Assembly: GCF_900074915.1 (NCBI RefSeq)
Contig: NZ_LT222319.1
Coordinates: 3,319,001-3,383,000 of the forward strand
Source: Pseudomonas cerasi
Lineage (GTDB): Bacteria; Pseudomonadota; Gammaproteobacteria; Pseudomonadales; Pseudomonadaceae
DNA: 64,000 nt
Reading direction: 5' to 3'
In this document: positions 1 to 9,090 of the stretch, piece after piece
Position numbering within the stretch: position 1 is the first letter of the stretch
Layout of the letters: every line of letters starts with the position of its first letter
Made by a program: the position numbers and the translations under genes
Notes under the pieces: model-generated
The model's input: the letters and a program-made list of their open reading frames with translations, nothing else
What the model was told of the DNA's origin: nothing
The model's database searches: none

Positions 1-438
1 CACATTCGCTTTGTGGTCGACAGTGATTACAACGCGTTCATCCCCGCGGTGCGCGCGCACTTGGATGCCCATGGCTTCGATCGTGTCGAGGTCAGACAGA
101 CGCGCATGGACGTGATGCACGCCACGCGCCTGTCACCGGACAGCCCGTGGGTCGGCTGGGCGCTGGATTCGCTGGCCGCCACCACGGGCAAGAAACCCGC
201 GCTGCTGCCCAATCTGGGCGGTTCGCTGCCCAATGACGTATTCGCTGAAGTGCTGGGCCTGCCGACGGTCTGGGTGCCACACTCATACCCGGCGTGCTCG
301 CAGCATGCACCTGACGAGCACTTGCTGGCTCCGGTGGTCAAGGAGAGCCTGCAAATCATGGCCGGACTGTTCTGGGACCTGGGCACGGACGGCGCACGAC
401 TGACCCGGGAGCAGCGGGCACAGGAGCTGAGTGAATGA
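1..438 (+). CDS. M20 family metallopeptidase, C-terminal part (cut by window edge)
   Basis: The open frame runs into the left edge, so only about 145 C-terminal residues are present; an internal GTG at 13 is not the true start. The visible text fits the end of M20 peptidases/deacylases such as acetylornithine deacetylase and succinyl-diaminopimelate desuccinylase. A glycine-rich stretch (LGGSLPND) is followed by a substrate-pocket segment (WVPHSYPACSQHAPDEHLL), in which the late His and Glu resemble the family's metal-binding end. The stop overlaps the ATG of the next M20 gene (ATGA at 435-438), so the two are translationally coupled. Substrate is not deducible; a peptide, acyl-amino acid or hydantoin-type amide are all possible. 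Confidence 0.8.
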   Translation, partial: HIRFVVDSDYNAFIPAVRAHLDAHGFDRVEVRQTRMDVMHATRLSPDSPWVGWALDSLAATTGKKPALLPNLGGSLPNDVFAEVLGLPTVWVPHSYPACSQHAPDEHLLAPVVKESLQIMAGLFWDLGTDGARLTREQRAQELSE

Positions 439-1586
439 ATGAGGCACAACTGCACGCCACCGCGTGGCTGGCCGAGCAATATGAGGCGATGGAAGCGCTG
501 CTGCAGCGCCTGGTCGATACCGATTCCAACAGTTACGACAAGGCCGGCGTCGACGCAGTCGGTGACCTGCTCTGCGCACAATTGCAGGCTGACGGAATCA
601 GCGTAGAGCGTATCCCGGTCGAGGGTTTCGGCGATGTGCTGCTGGCTGAATTGCCCGGTGGCCCCGGCAAACCAGTGTTGTTGCTGGGTCATCGCGACAC
701 CGTATTCCCCAAGGGCACAACCACAACACGCGGCTACACAAAAGACAGTGAGTTGGCCTACGGCCCTGGCGTGGCCGACATGAAAGGCGGACTGGTGCTC
801 AACTGCTTTGCACTGAAGGCCTTGAAGCGCGCAGGCCCGCTGCCGTTCCCGGTGCAGATTCTGTATACCGGCGACGAGGAAATCGGCTCCGCCAGCGCTC
901 GCACTCACATCGAACACTACGCCCGCCAGGCGCGCGCGGTGCTCAACCCAGAACCGGGACGCGCCAGTGGCAATGTGGTCAGCGCGCGCAAAGGCGGTGC
1001 CACGCTGATTATCGAAGTCAGCGGCCGCGCGGCGCATTCCGGGGTCAATCATGCCGACGGCGCCAGTGCCATTCAGGCGCTGGCGCACAAGGTGATCAAG
1101 TTGCATGCGTTGACTGATTATGCAGCGGGCATCACCACCAATGTCGGGCTGATCTCTGGCGGCACCTCCAGCAATACGGTAGCGCCCAGCGCCACGGCAA
1201 AGCTCGACATACGTTTTGTCGAGCTTCGGCAATGGGAGGAAATACTTGCAGCCGTGCAAGCGATCGTCGCCGAAGAGGAACTGCCCGGCACGTCAGCCAG
1301 ACTGCTGGAAGCCACGACCTTCCTGCCGATGGAAGCCCGGCACAGCACTGAACTGCTGGGTATTTATCAAGGTCTTGCGCAGGAACTGGGGTTCAGCGTG
1401 GAAGGCGAATTCACCGGGGGCTGCGCCGACTCTGGCTTTACCGCCAGCCTGGGGATCCCGACCCTGTGCGGCCTCGGCCCGGTGGGCGGCAAGGTTCACA
1501 CCGACCGCGAGTACCTGGAACTGAACACCCTGGTGCCCAGAGGCCAGGCGCTGGTCGGGACGATACTGGCGTTGGGGGATGTTTGA
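435..1586 (+). CDS. M20 family peptidase, carboxypeptidase G2-like
   Basis: This 383-residue protein has the usual length for the glutamate carboxypeptidase/CPG2 branch of M20. Visible metal-site motifs are LLGHRDTVFPKG (His and Asp, around residues 75-86), GVADMKGG (bridging Asp), TGDEEIGS (catalytic Glu pair) and a late KVHTDREYLE (His ligand). The insert dimerisation domain lies between about residues 180 and 290. There is no clear signal peptide, so it is probably cytoplasmic and hydrolyses an amide or peptide bond beside a carboxylate. The start at 435 overlaps the previous M20 stop by four bases; the amidase gene follows after a REP-containing gap. The three hydrolases probably act on related amide substrates, but that is inferred from position only. 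Confidence 0.85.
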   Translation: MNEAQLHATAWLAEQYEAMEALLQRLVDTDSNSYDKAGVDAVGDLLCAQLQADGISVERIPVEGFGDVLLAELPGGPGKPVLLLGHRDTVFPKGTTTTRGYTKDSELAYGPGVADMKGGLVLNCFALKALKRAGPLPFPVQILYTGDEEIGSASARTHIEHYARQARAVLNPEPGRASGNVVSARKGGATLIIEVSGRAAHSGVNHADGASAIQALAHKVIKLHALTDYAAGITTNVGLISGGTSSNTVAPSATAKLDIRFVELRQWEEILAAVQAIVAEEELPGTSARLLEATTFLPMEARHSTELLGIYQGLAQELGFSVEGEFTGGCADSGFTASLGIPTLCGLGPVGGKVHTDREYLELNTLVPRGQALVGTILALGDV

Positions 1587-1632
1587 AGAGACTGCCCACG
1601 TGCGCCCAATCTGGAAAAAGAGGCGCGACGCA

Positions 1633-1692
1633 AATGTGTGATGCAGAGCGTCACGAAATGCATTCCCACGCGGAGCGTGCGGAACGATGACA
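1633..1692. repeat. REP-type extragenic palindromes
   Basis: Between the M20 and amidase genes there are two short imperfect palindromes. One is around GTGTGATGCAGAGCGTCAC (1636-1654) and the other around CATTCCCACGCGGAGCGTG (1660-1678), followed by CGGAACGATG. They have the look of repetitive extragenic palindromes common in P. syringae genomes. A related but inverted unit occurs at 50695-50754, which supports a repeat rather than a chance hairpin. Confidence 0.65.
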
Positions 1693-1708
1693 TTCGGGAG
1701 AACACTCC

Positions 1709-3232
1709 ATGCAAAATTCGTCCGAGCTGCTCGGTAAATCCGCCACCGAACTGCGTGCGCTGATCGGCAACAAACAGCTCTCTCCGGTGGAATTGCTGGA
1801 CGCCTGTATCGAGCGGATTGAAAGTCTGAACCCGAAGCTCAATGCCTTCGCCGCGACCTGTTTCGAGCGCGCCCGCGACGAGGCACTGCTGGCCGAACAT
1901 GCCGTCCTGCAGGGCAAGCCACTGGGGCTGCTGCATGGCCTGCCAATCGGCATCAAGGACCTGGAAGAAACCGCCGGGGTACTCACCACCTACGGCTCGC
2001 AACTGTTTCGCGACAACATTCCCGCGCAGGACAACCTGTTCGTCGCACGCCTGCGTGCTGCCGGGGCAATCGTGGTCGGCAAGACCAATGTTCCGGAACT
2101 GGGCGCAGGCGCCAATACCCGCAATGTGGTGTGGGGCGCGACCGGTAACCCGTTCAATCCTGAACTGAACGCCGGCGGTTCCTCGGGTGGATCCGCCGCC
2201 GCACTGGCCGTCGACATGGTGCCGTTGTGCAGCGGCTCGGACACCGGCGGTTCGCTGCGCATTCCCGCCGCGCTGTGCGGTATCGTCGGCCTGCGTCCCT
2301 CACCAGGGCTGGTACCGAGCGAACGCAAGAAGCTCGGCTGGACACCGATTTCAGTGGTAGGCCCGATGGGTCGCAATGTTGCCGATACCCTGCTTCAACT
2401 GCGCGCCAGCGCCGGGTTGGGGCAGTCCGATCCGTTGAGTTATGCCATTGCCGATGACGCGTTTGCACCACGCACCGTCGACCTCAGCCAGCTGCGCGTT
2501 GGCTACAGCGAAGACTTCGGCACGTGTGCTGTGGATGACAAAATCCGTGCCGTCTTTCGAGAAAAGATCAGCGCCCTGAAATCGCTGTTCAAGTCCTGCG
2601 AATCCATCGACCTGAACCTGACCAGCGCCCATCGCACCTTCGACGTACTGCGCGCCGAAGCGTTCGTCGCCGGGCTGCAGGACGCTCACGACCGCGATCC
2701 TGATGCACTGGGGCCCAACACCCGCGCCAATTTCGACATGGGTGCCGCGATGTCACTGCAGGACTGCGTCAAGGCGCATGGCGAGCAAAGCCGGATCTTT
2801 CGCGGCTTTCAGAAACAATTCGAACACTACGACCTGATCCTCGCGCCCACCACGCCAGTCTCGCCCTTCCCCTGGAGCGAACTGTACCTGCGCGAAGTCA
2901 ACGGCGTGCCTCTGGACAATTACTATCGCTGGCTGGCGCTGTGCTACACCATCACCCTGACCACCAACCCGGCGCTGTCCCTGCCCTGCGGCACCGACCA
3001 CAACGGCATGCCGTTCGGGCTGCAGGTGATCGGCGGGTTCCGCGGCGACGCAAAACTGCTCGCCTGCGCCGAAGCGCTTGAACAGGCGACGGCGAATGAC
3101 CCACGTTTGTCTCGCCCACGCCCGGACCTACAGAAACTGCTGGCCTCGGCGGTCGACCTGACTCACATCGTCACGCATCCGCCGGTTTACGGCGGATCGA
3201 GAACGGGCAAGCCGGAGATTGGTGCGATGTGA
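1709..3232 (+). CDS. Amidase-signature family amidase
   Basis: The 507-residue protein belongs to the amidase signature family, which uses a Ser-cisSer-Lys triad to hydrolyse amides. The motifs are in order: IGIKDLEETAGV carries the catalytic Lys near residue 80, GGSSGGSAAALA is the glycine/serine loop near 155, and SDTGGSLRIPAALCG holds the nucleophilic Ser near 180. Length and motifs match broad-specificity amidases and GatA-like enzymes, but no gatB or gatC is nearby, so a tRNA amidotransferase role is unlikely. It has no signal peptide. It follows two M20 genes and ends at a strong inverted repeat facing gcd. The substrate is unknown. Confidence 0.88.
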   Translation: MQNSSELLGKSATELRALIGNKQLSPVELLDACIERIESLNPKLNAFAATCFERARDEALLAEHAVLQGKPLGLLHGLPIGIKDLEETAGVLTTYGSQLFRDNIPAQDNLFVARLRAAGAIVVGKTNVPELGAGANTRNVVWGATGNPFNPELNAGGSSGGSAAALAVDMVPLCSGSDTGGSLRIPAALCGIVGLRPSPGLVPSERKKLGWTPISVVGPMGRNVADTLLQLRASAGLGQSDPLSYAIADDAFAPRTVDLSQLRVGYSEDFGTCAVDDKIRAVFREKISALKSLFKSCESIDLNLTSAHRTFDVLRAEAFVAGLQDAHDRDPDALGPNTRANFDMGAAMSLQDCVKAHGEQSRIFRGFQKQFEHYDLILAPTTPVSPFPWSELYLREVNGVPLDNYYRWLALCYTITLTTNPALSLPCGTDHNGMPFGLQVIGGFRGDAKLLACAEALEQATANDPRLSRPRPDLQKLLASAVDLTHIVTHPPVYGGSRTGKPEIGAM

Positions 3233-3257
3233 AAGCGGCGCAGCAAGATAAACAAGG

Positions 3258-3282
3258 CTGAGGGGCAGCATCTGCCCCTCAG
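3258..3282. terminator. Bidirectional terminator-like hairpin
   Basis: A perfect 11-bp inverted repeat (CTGAGGGGCAG, CAT loop, CTGCCCCTCAG) sits between the convergent amidase and gcd genes. Its position and strength fit a shared Rho-independent terminator. Neither side has an uninterrupted T-run, so it may be a weak or Rho-assisted one. Confidence 0.65.
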
Positions 3283-3294
3283 AGGTGACATGCG

Positions 3295-5676
3295 TTACTT
3301 GGGTAACGCGTAGGCAATCACGTAATCGCCACGATCCGGCGATTGGCGGGCGCCGCCTGCGGTGAGCAGGATGTACTGCCTGCCGGTCTTGGGCGACACA
3401 TAGGTCATCGGGCCGGACTGGCTGCCGACTGGCAGACGGGCCTTCCAGATTTCATTGCCGTTGCCGCTGTCGAAGGCACGCAGGTAGAAGTCCTGAGTAC
3501 CGGCGAAGAACAGCAAGCCCGACTGGGTGGACAACGAAGCGCCCAGCGTCGGCATGCCGATCGGAATCGGCAGGCCCATGCGGATGCCCATCGGGCCTGT
3601 GTCTTTCACGGTGCCGACCGGAACCTGCCACATCAATTTTTTGGTTTTCAGGTCAATTGCCGACATGGTGCCGAACGGCGGTGCCTGGCAGGGGATGCCG
3701 ACGGCAGACAGGAAACGCTGACGCATGGCCCCGAAAGGAGTGCCGGTCTGTGGCACGACGCCCATTTCGATACCGCTGGCACCGGCGGCGATCTTGTCGC
3801 GCGGGATCATGTAGTTGGCCAGGCCCAGGCGCATGTCATTGACGAACATGTAGCTGTTGGTCGGGTCAACCGAGACACTCCCCCAGTTCATGCCACCCAG
3901 CGAACCGGGGAACTGCAACGCCGGGTCGAGCCCCGGTGGCGTGTAGACACCCTCGTGACGCATGCCTTTGAAGGCGATCCGGCACATCAACTGGTCGAAT
4001 GCCGTGGCGCCCCACATGTCCGACTCTTTCAAGGTCTGGTTGCCGATCGACGGCATGTCCACCGAGAACGGCTGGGTAGGCGAATAGCGTTCGCCCGGCA
4101 CGTTACCTTGCGGCACAGCGCGCTCCTCGACACGCGAGATCGGCACGCCGGTTTCGCGGTTGAGCAGGAAGATCTCGCCCTGCTTGGTGACTTGTGCCAG
4201 TGCCGGCTGGGTACCGCCCTTGCCGTCCGGGATGTCATACAGCAACGGCTGCGCCGGAATGTCGAAGTCCCACAGATCGTGGTGAGTCATCTGGAAGCTC
4301 CAGCGCACCTGACCGGTCTTGACGTCCACCGCCACGACTGACGAGGACCACTTGTCATCCTGCTCGGTACGCGTCCCGCCGAAGAAGTCGGGTGTTGCGT
4401 TACCGGTCGGCAGGTAGATCAGGCCAAGCTTGTCATCGTAGGACATGGCCGACCAGACGTTAGGCGTGCCACGGGTATAGGTTTCGCCTGCGGGCGGACG
4501 TTTGGTGGTATTCGGATTACCCGGATCCCACGCCCAGACCAACTCACCCGTGTGCACGTCGTAGGCGCGTACTACGCCCGGTGGCTCACCGGTAGAGAAG
4601 TTGTCGGCAACACGGCCACCGACAACCACTACATTGCCCGCCACCAATGGCGTCGAGGTTTGCTGGTAGTAGCCCTCCTTGACTTCGCCCATGTCGGTTT
4701 TCAGATCAACCACGCCTTGACTGCCGAAGTCCTTGCAGGTCTCGCCCGTCTTGGCGTCGAGTGCGATCAGACGCGCGTCGCCAGTCGGCAGGAACACGCG
4801 CGCGACGCATGCGCCTGAGACTGATGGTGCTGGCGCATTGGCTGTCGCTGCTTCGGCTACAGGTGCCGCGAAGTAGCCCAAGCCTCGGCAACGTTGCCAG
4901 TTGGGCGCACTGCCCTGAGGATCGAATTTCCAGCGCTGTGTGCCGGTATCTGCATCGAGTGCGAAGACCTTGCCGTAAGCGGTGCAGGTGTAAACCGTGT
5001 CGCCGATTTGCAGCGGGGTGTTCTGATCCTCTGCGCCGGCCCCGGTACTTTGCGGGATGTCGCCGGTATGAAAGGTCCAGGCAACCTGCAGCTTGTCGAC
5101 GTTGCTTTTGTTGATCTGATCCAAAGCGGCAAAGCGATTGCCCGCCGGGGTATTGCCCCAGTGCGCCCAGTTCTTCTGCTCGGAGCCCGGAGCCACCGGA
5201 ATCACATCAGGCATGCTGGCGGCGCTGACCACATGGCTCGGGACGAACATATAACCGATGGTCGCCACAACACCAATGGCCAACAGACCGGCCAGGCCAT
5301 AGGCACCGCGGCCTGCCTGAGCACCCGAGGCGCGAACCAGTGTCGGATAGATCAGTGCCACCACCAGGCCGATAACGGCGAAGGTCAATACTCGGGAAAC
5401 CAGCGGCCAGTAATGCAGGCCTGCATCCCAGACAGCCCAGATGACGGTCAGTATCAGGGCAATGCCATACAGTAACGCACCTTTGGGCTTGCGGGCGGCG
5501 ATCAGTGCACCACTGACCAGCATCGCCAGGCCCATCAGCAGGAAGAACCAACTGCCGCCAAGCGCTACCAGATAGCCACCGCCACCTGCCAGCCCGAGTC
5601 CGATCAAGGCGATCAACCCACCCAGTCCAGGCAGCAGGAACCTGCCGGCTGCCCCTGTATTTTGCGCATTTGTCAT
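3295..5676 (-). CDS. gcd: Membrane-bound PQQ-dependent glucose dehydrogenase
   Basis: The 793-residue protein fits the quinoprotein glucose dehydrogenase family, which oxidises D-glucose to gluconolactone on the periplasmic side and passes electrons to ubiquinone. The N-terminal 140 residues form about five hydrophobic helices (the membrane anchor). The rest is an eight-bladed quinoprotein propeller with repeated tryptophan-docking segments such as WAWDPGNP and WSFQMTHHDLWD; the latter resembles the conserved HDLWD region near the PQQ site. The start ATG at 5676 gives a plausible cytoplasmic N-terminus followed directly by the first helix. It is monocistronic, with a hairpin after the stop and a 200-bp spacer to phnP. 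In pseudomonads this enzyme feeds the direct oxidative route and can acidify the surroundings. Confidence 0.93.
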   Translation of the reverse strand: MTNAQNTGAAGRFLLPGLGGLIALIGLGLAGGGGYLVALGGSWFFLLMGLAMLVSGALIAARKPKGALLYGIALILTVIWAVWDAGLHYWPLVSRVLTFAVIGLVVALIYPTLVRASGAQAGRGAYGLAGLLAIGVVATIGYMFVPSHVVSAASMPDVIPVAPGSEQKNWAHWGNTPAGNRFAALDQINKSNVDKLQVAWTFHTGDIPQSTGAGAEDQNTPLQIGDTVYTCTAYGKVFALDADTGTQRWKFDPQGSAPNWQRCRGLGYFAAPVAEAATANAPAPSVSGACVARVFLPTGDARLIALDAKTGETCKDFGSQGVVDLKTDMGEVKEGYYQQTSTPLVAGNVVVVGGRVADNFSTGEPPGVVRAYDVHTGELVWAWDPGNPNTTKRPPAGETYTRGTPNVWSAMSYDDKLGLIYLPTGNATPDFFGGTRTEQDDKWSSSVVAVDVKTGQVRWSFQMTHHDLWDFDIPAQPLLYDIPDGKGGTQPALAQVTKQGEIFLLNRETGVPISRVEERAVPQGNVPGERYSPTQPFSVDMPSIGNQTLKESDMWGATAFDQLMCRIAFKGMRHEGVYTPPGLDPALQFPGSLGGMNWGSVSVDPTNSYMFVNDMRLGLANYMIPRDKIAAGASGIEMGVVPQTGTPFGAMRQRFLSAVGIPCQAPPFGTMSAIDLKTKKLMWQVPVGTVKDTGPMGIRMGLPIPIGMPTLGASLSTQSGLLFFAGTQDFYLRAFDSGNGNEIWKARLPVGSQSGPMTYVSPKTGRQYILLTAGGARQSPDRGDYVIAYALPK

Positions 5677-5883
5677 TTTTCAAACCTGTCGGATTTTCAC
5701 AGGCGCGCAGAATGTACTAAACGGTTCATTAAGACAAATTGTCGCAGCCTGTCAGGCATGGTTAAAGTCATGGCCGAGCGACATCAGGCAGACTCAGGTT
5801 ACTGACAGGACCGGGCAAGGCCGCGAGGCGTCTGGCGCGATGGATTGCGGGCGATCAGCGAACAGAATTTTCGCGCCAGCGTC

Positions 5884-6633
5884 TTACAGGATCATCCTGT
5901 CCTGACCGACGAACACTTGATCAGGCAGTTGCCCCGCTCGCCCCATCAACCACGCATCCAGCGTATGGCCGACATGCGTCAGCACCGCCCTGCCCGGTCG
6001 CAGACACTCGATGGTTTGCAGCGCCAACGTCAAGTCGTTGTGATTACGTGGCGGCTGAGGCTGTGGAGGCATCGAGCAGTCGAGCACCAGCAGGTCCAGC
6101 GGTCCACGTTGCAGATACTCGCGGGTGTCGTCGGGCAAGCCGACGGTGTCGGTTAGGTAGGCAAAACGTTGCCCGTCGCCTTCGAACAGGTAACCGAACG
6201 TAGGTTTTGAGTGCGCCAGTGGCAGCGCTGTGACCTGCAACGCACCCAGTGCACGGCGTTCGAAGGCCGCGAATGGCTGGCTGAAATCCAGAATACCGGG
6301 GTGTTTGTAGAGGTCGGCCAAGCCTTCCGGATCCGCCGGGCCGTGGACCGGAATCACCAGCCCCTGGCCCCAGCGCAGGTGCAACAGCCCCTGCGCATGG
6401 TCGGCGTGATAGTGCGTCTGCAGAATCCCGCTCAGGCTGCGCGGTGGGAAACGCTCGGTGAGGTCGGTCAGGCCGCTGTCGATCAACCAGCGTTGGTCGG
6501 CGCACTCGATCAGCGCGCTGCACGGCAAGCGGCGCAGATCATGGTCGGCCCGCGCGGCAGCACACGCCACGCACTGACAACCGTAGACCGGCACCTGTCG
6601 GGCGTCACCGGTGCCCAACAGGGTCAGGCGCAT
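5884..6633 (-). CDS. phnP: Phosphoribosyl cyclic phosphodiesterase PhnP
   Basis: The 249-residue metallo-beta-lactamase-fold protein carries QTHYHADHAQG, the HxHxDH metal-site motif, around residue 80. An N-terminal stretch with paired cysteines (GCQCVACAAA) fits the structural zinc site of PhnP. In the C-P lyase pathway PhnP opens 5-phosphoribosyl 1,2-cyclic phosphate. It is the last gene of the phn operon and overlaps phnN by 10 bases. In E. coli phnO lies between phnN and phnP; no phnO is present here. Confidence 0.93.
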   Translation of the reverse strand: MRLTLLGTGDARQVPVYGCQCVACAAARADHDLRRLPCSALIECADQRWLIDSGLTDLTERFPPRSLSGILQTHYHADHAQGLLHLRWGQGLVIPVHGPADPEGLADLYKHPGILDFSQPFAAFERRALGALQVTALPLAHSKPTFGYLFEGDGQRFAYLTDTVGLPDDTREYLQRGPLDLLVLDCSMPPQPQPPRNHNDLTLALQTIECLRPGRAVLTHVGHTLDAWLMGRAGQLPDQVFVGQDRMIL

Positions 6634-7193
6634 GCGTGACGCTTGTCGAGCAAGCCGAGCAGCGTGGCAACGGTGTGTTGCAGATCAGCGGAATTATCCA
6701 GCGGGAAAACCTGCGGATTGCTCGCCAGCAAATCCCCGGCAAAGCGCGAGTTGCGCGCAAGGCGCTCCTCGATTTCCGCGAGGCTTTCCCGGTTGCGCGC
6801 CAGCAGGCGCTTGCGTAACACCTCCTGATTGACGGTCAGCAACACCGCCAGCAGCGTGGGATAGCGCGCCTGCGCCTTTTGCAGATGCGCCCTGGAGCCG
6901 TTGATAAGGACGTCATGGCCTTCCAGCAGCCACTGATCGATCTCGACGGGAATGCCGTAGTGAAGACCATTGGCCTGCCAGCTCAAGGCGAACGCGCCTC
7001 GCTCGCGCATCTGCTCGAACTGCTCGACGGTCACCGCCTGGGCTGCCTCGCCCACCGCTTCGGCGGAACGGGTGATCACCCGCCGAACGACCCGGCAATC
7101 ACGTTGCGCCAGGGTATCCCGGGCCGCGTCCAGCAGGCTGTCCTTGCCTGATCCGGACGGCCCGATGAGATAGATCAACCTGCCAACCATCAA
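6624..7193 (-). CDS. phnN: Ribose 1,5-bisphosphokinase PhnN
   Basis: The 189-residue kinase begins with a P-loop (LIYLIGPSGSGKDSL, Walker A GPSGSGKD) in a guanylate-kinase-like fold. PhnN phosphorylates ribose 1,5-bisphosphate to PRPP, recycling the ribose product of C-P lyase. The length matches the family. Its start overlaps the phnM stop by four bases, so translation is coupled. Cytoplasmic. Confidence 0.93.
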   Translation of the reverse strand: MMVGRLIYLIGPSGSGKDSLLDAARDTLAQRDCRVVRRVITRSAEAVGEAAQAVTVEQFEQMRERGAFALSWQANGLHYGIPVEIDQWLLEGHDVLINGSRAHLQKAQARYPTLLAVLLTVNQEVLRKRLLARNRESLAEIEERLARNSRFAGDLLASNPQVFPLDNSADLQHTVATLLGLLDKRHACA

Positions 7194-8335
7194 AACACCC
7201 TCTTGCCTTGTCGCCAGACCCTGTCGATAACCGGCAGGCCGGCATGATCACGCGCCTGGATCAGATCAGCGCGCAGCCCCACACGTATTTCACCACGATC
7301 CGCCAACCCGGCAGCCACGGCCGGCGTACGGCTGACCATGTTGATCGCCTGCGGCAGGTCACATGCGTTGTCCTGAGCGGCGAGCATGAATGCAGACTGC
7401 AACAGGCTGGCCGGGTAGTAATCGCTGGACAGAATATCCAGCAACCCGTCACGGGCCAGCGATGCTGCCGCCACGTTACCGGAGTGCGAGCCGCCGCGCA
7501 CGATGTTCGGTGCGCCCATCAACACGCTCATGCCCAGTTGCCGACAGCCACGGGCCGCTTCGAGCGTGGTCGGGAACTCGGCGATGTTCATGCCGAAACC
7601 TGCCGACTCCTCGACATGCGCCATGGTTGCATCGTCGTGACTGGCAATCGACAGGCCGCGCGCCAGGCACAGTTCGACAATCGCACGCCGGTAACGGTCG
7701 GCGTACTCGTTGGAGTTGGCCACCTGTTCAACGATGAAACGGTCCATTTCCTCATTGTTCATGTGGTACTTGCCCATGTAGTACTCACGGTACTTGGACT
7801 CCAGGGCAAACTGACGCTGGCCGGGCGCGTGGTCCATCACCGAGACCAGTTGCACCAGTGGCTGGTCCACCAGATCGCGAAACACGCTCAAGGTGTCCGG
7901 GTGACTGACCTCGCAGCGCAGGTGCAACACGTGCTCGGCGCGAGTCAGGCCTGCCGCATTGGCGTCGGCAATCGCCTGTAGCATGGCGGGCAATTGCTGC
8001 ATGCGCTTGCCTTTGGGGTTGATGTCGCCGATCGACAGCGCGTCGAACACCGTGGTGATGCCCGCCGCGACGATTTGCGCATCGTGGCTGATCACCGCCG
8101 ACATCGACGGCCAGTCGACACCCGGACGCGGCGACAGATGCTTTTCCAGGTTGTCGGTGTGCAATTCCACCAGCCCCGGCAGCAGGTAATCGCCCTGCAT
8201 GTCCTGGGCCTGACTCAACTGGCTGCATCCACTCTCGACCTCGGCAATCAGGCCGTCACGGACCACCACAGTGCCGGTGAATACCTGCTCGGCCGTCACC
8301 ACGCGGGCGTTACTGAAAACCTGTTCATTCAGCAT
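7190..8335 (-). CDS. phnM: RPnTP hydrolase PhnM
   Basis: The 381-residue amidohydrolase-superfamily enzyme removes pyrophosphate from ribose 1-phosphonate 5-triphosphate in the C-P lyase pathway. The motif LVELHTDNLEKH near residue 55 is the PhnM version of the metal-binding HxH/HTD site, and ASHDDATMAHV supplies a later metal ligand. It overlaps phnL by 7 bases and phnN by 4, which puts it firmly in the operon. Confidence 0.93.
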   Translation of the reverse strand: MLNEQVFSNARVVTAEQVFTGTVVVRDGLIAEVESGCSQLSQAQDMQGDYLLPGLVELHTDNLEKHLSPRPGVDWPSMSAVISHDAQIVAAGITTVFDALSIGDINPKGKRMQQLPAMLQAIADANAAGLTRAEHVLHLRCEVSHPDTLSVFRDLVDQPLVQLVSVMDHAPGQRQFALESKYREYYMGKYHMNNEEMDRFIVEQVANSNEYADRYRRAIVELCLARGLSIASHDDATMAHVEESAGFGMNIAEFPTTLEAARGCRQLGMSVLMGAPNIVRGGSHSGNVAAASLARDGLLDILSSDYYPASLLQSAFMLAAQDNACDLPQAINMVSRTPAVAAGLADRGEIRVGLRADLIQARDHAGLPVIDRVWRQGKRVF

Positions 8336-9090
8336 TGCAGCAACTCCTTGGCGGTAAGGTCCACCGGGGTCATGTCGAGTTGACGATTGGCGACAGCGTC
8401 ACGGGCGTCGCGGTCATGGAAGATACCGATCAGGGCGGCACCGGCCTGTTTGGCCTCGTCGACCAGTTCCAGCACCACCCGGCGATTGGCGTCGTCCAAT
8501 GACGCAGTCGGTTCGTCGAGGAGCAGCACCGGCCACGGCACCATGAACGCGCGCGCAATGTTGATGCGCTGCTGTTCGCCACCGGAAAACGTGCTGGGCG
8601 CCAACGGCCACAGGCGCTGCGGAATATTCAGCCGCCCCAGCAGCAGTTGCGCGCGCTCCTGCGCCTGTTCACGGGACCAGCCGCGCGCCAGAGCCGGTTC
8701 CATGACCACGTCCAGGCTGGACACACGCGGAATCACGCGCAGGAACTGGCTAACGTAGCCGAGCGTTTTGCGCCGCACCTCAAGCACCTGGCGCGGGGTT
8801 GCGCCGACCAGCTCGGTCCACTCGCCTTCATGCTGCACGCGAATGCTGCCGGCGGCAGGCAGGTAGTTGCCATACAGGGTGCGCAGCAGCGTGCTCTTGC
8901 CCGCGCCGGATTGCCCGCTGAGCACCAGGCATTCGCCGGCGCGCACCGAGAAATTCAGGCCGCGCAGCACATTGAGGACCACGCCGTTGTGCTGATGCAG
9001 GGTGAAGGTTTTCGACAGGTCACGGACCTCGATCAAGGTTGTCATCGGGCTCACCTCATCTGTACAGGCTGTTCGGACAGTGCGACTCAT
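8329..9090 (-). CDS. phnL: C-P lyase ABC-type protein PhnL
   Basis: This ABC ATPase-like subunit has Walker A (SGQSGAGKST), signature (FSGGEQQRINIAR) and Walker B (LLLDEPTASLD). In the C-P lyase system PhnK and PhnL associate with the PhnGHIJ core rather than with a transporter. The ATG at 9090 overlaps the phnK stop in an ATGA; an alternative ATG at 9045 (MTTLIEVRDL) gives a more typical family N-terminus of about 238 residues. I list the coupled start and consider both possible. Confidence 0.9.
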   Translation of the reverse strand: MSRTVRTACTDEVSPMTTLIEVRDLSKTFTLHQHNGVVLNVLRGLNFSVRAGECLVLSGQSGAGKSTLLRTLYGNYLPAAGSIRVQHEGEWTELVGATPRQVLEVRRKTLGYVSQFLRVIPRVSSLDVVMEPALARGWSREQAQERAQLLLGRLNIPQRLWPLAPSTFSGGEQQRINIARAFMVPWPVLLLDEPTASLDDANRRVVLELVDEAKQAGAALIGIFHDRDARDAVANRQLDMTPVDLTAKELLQC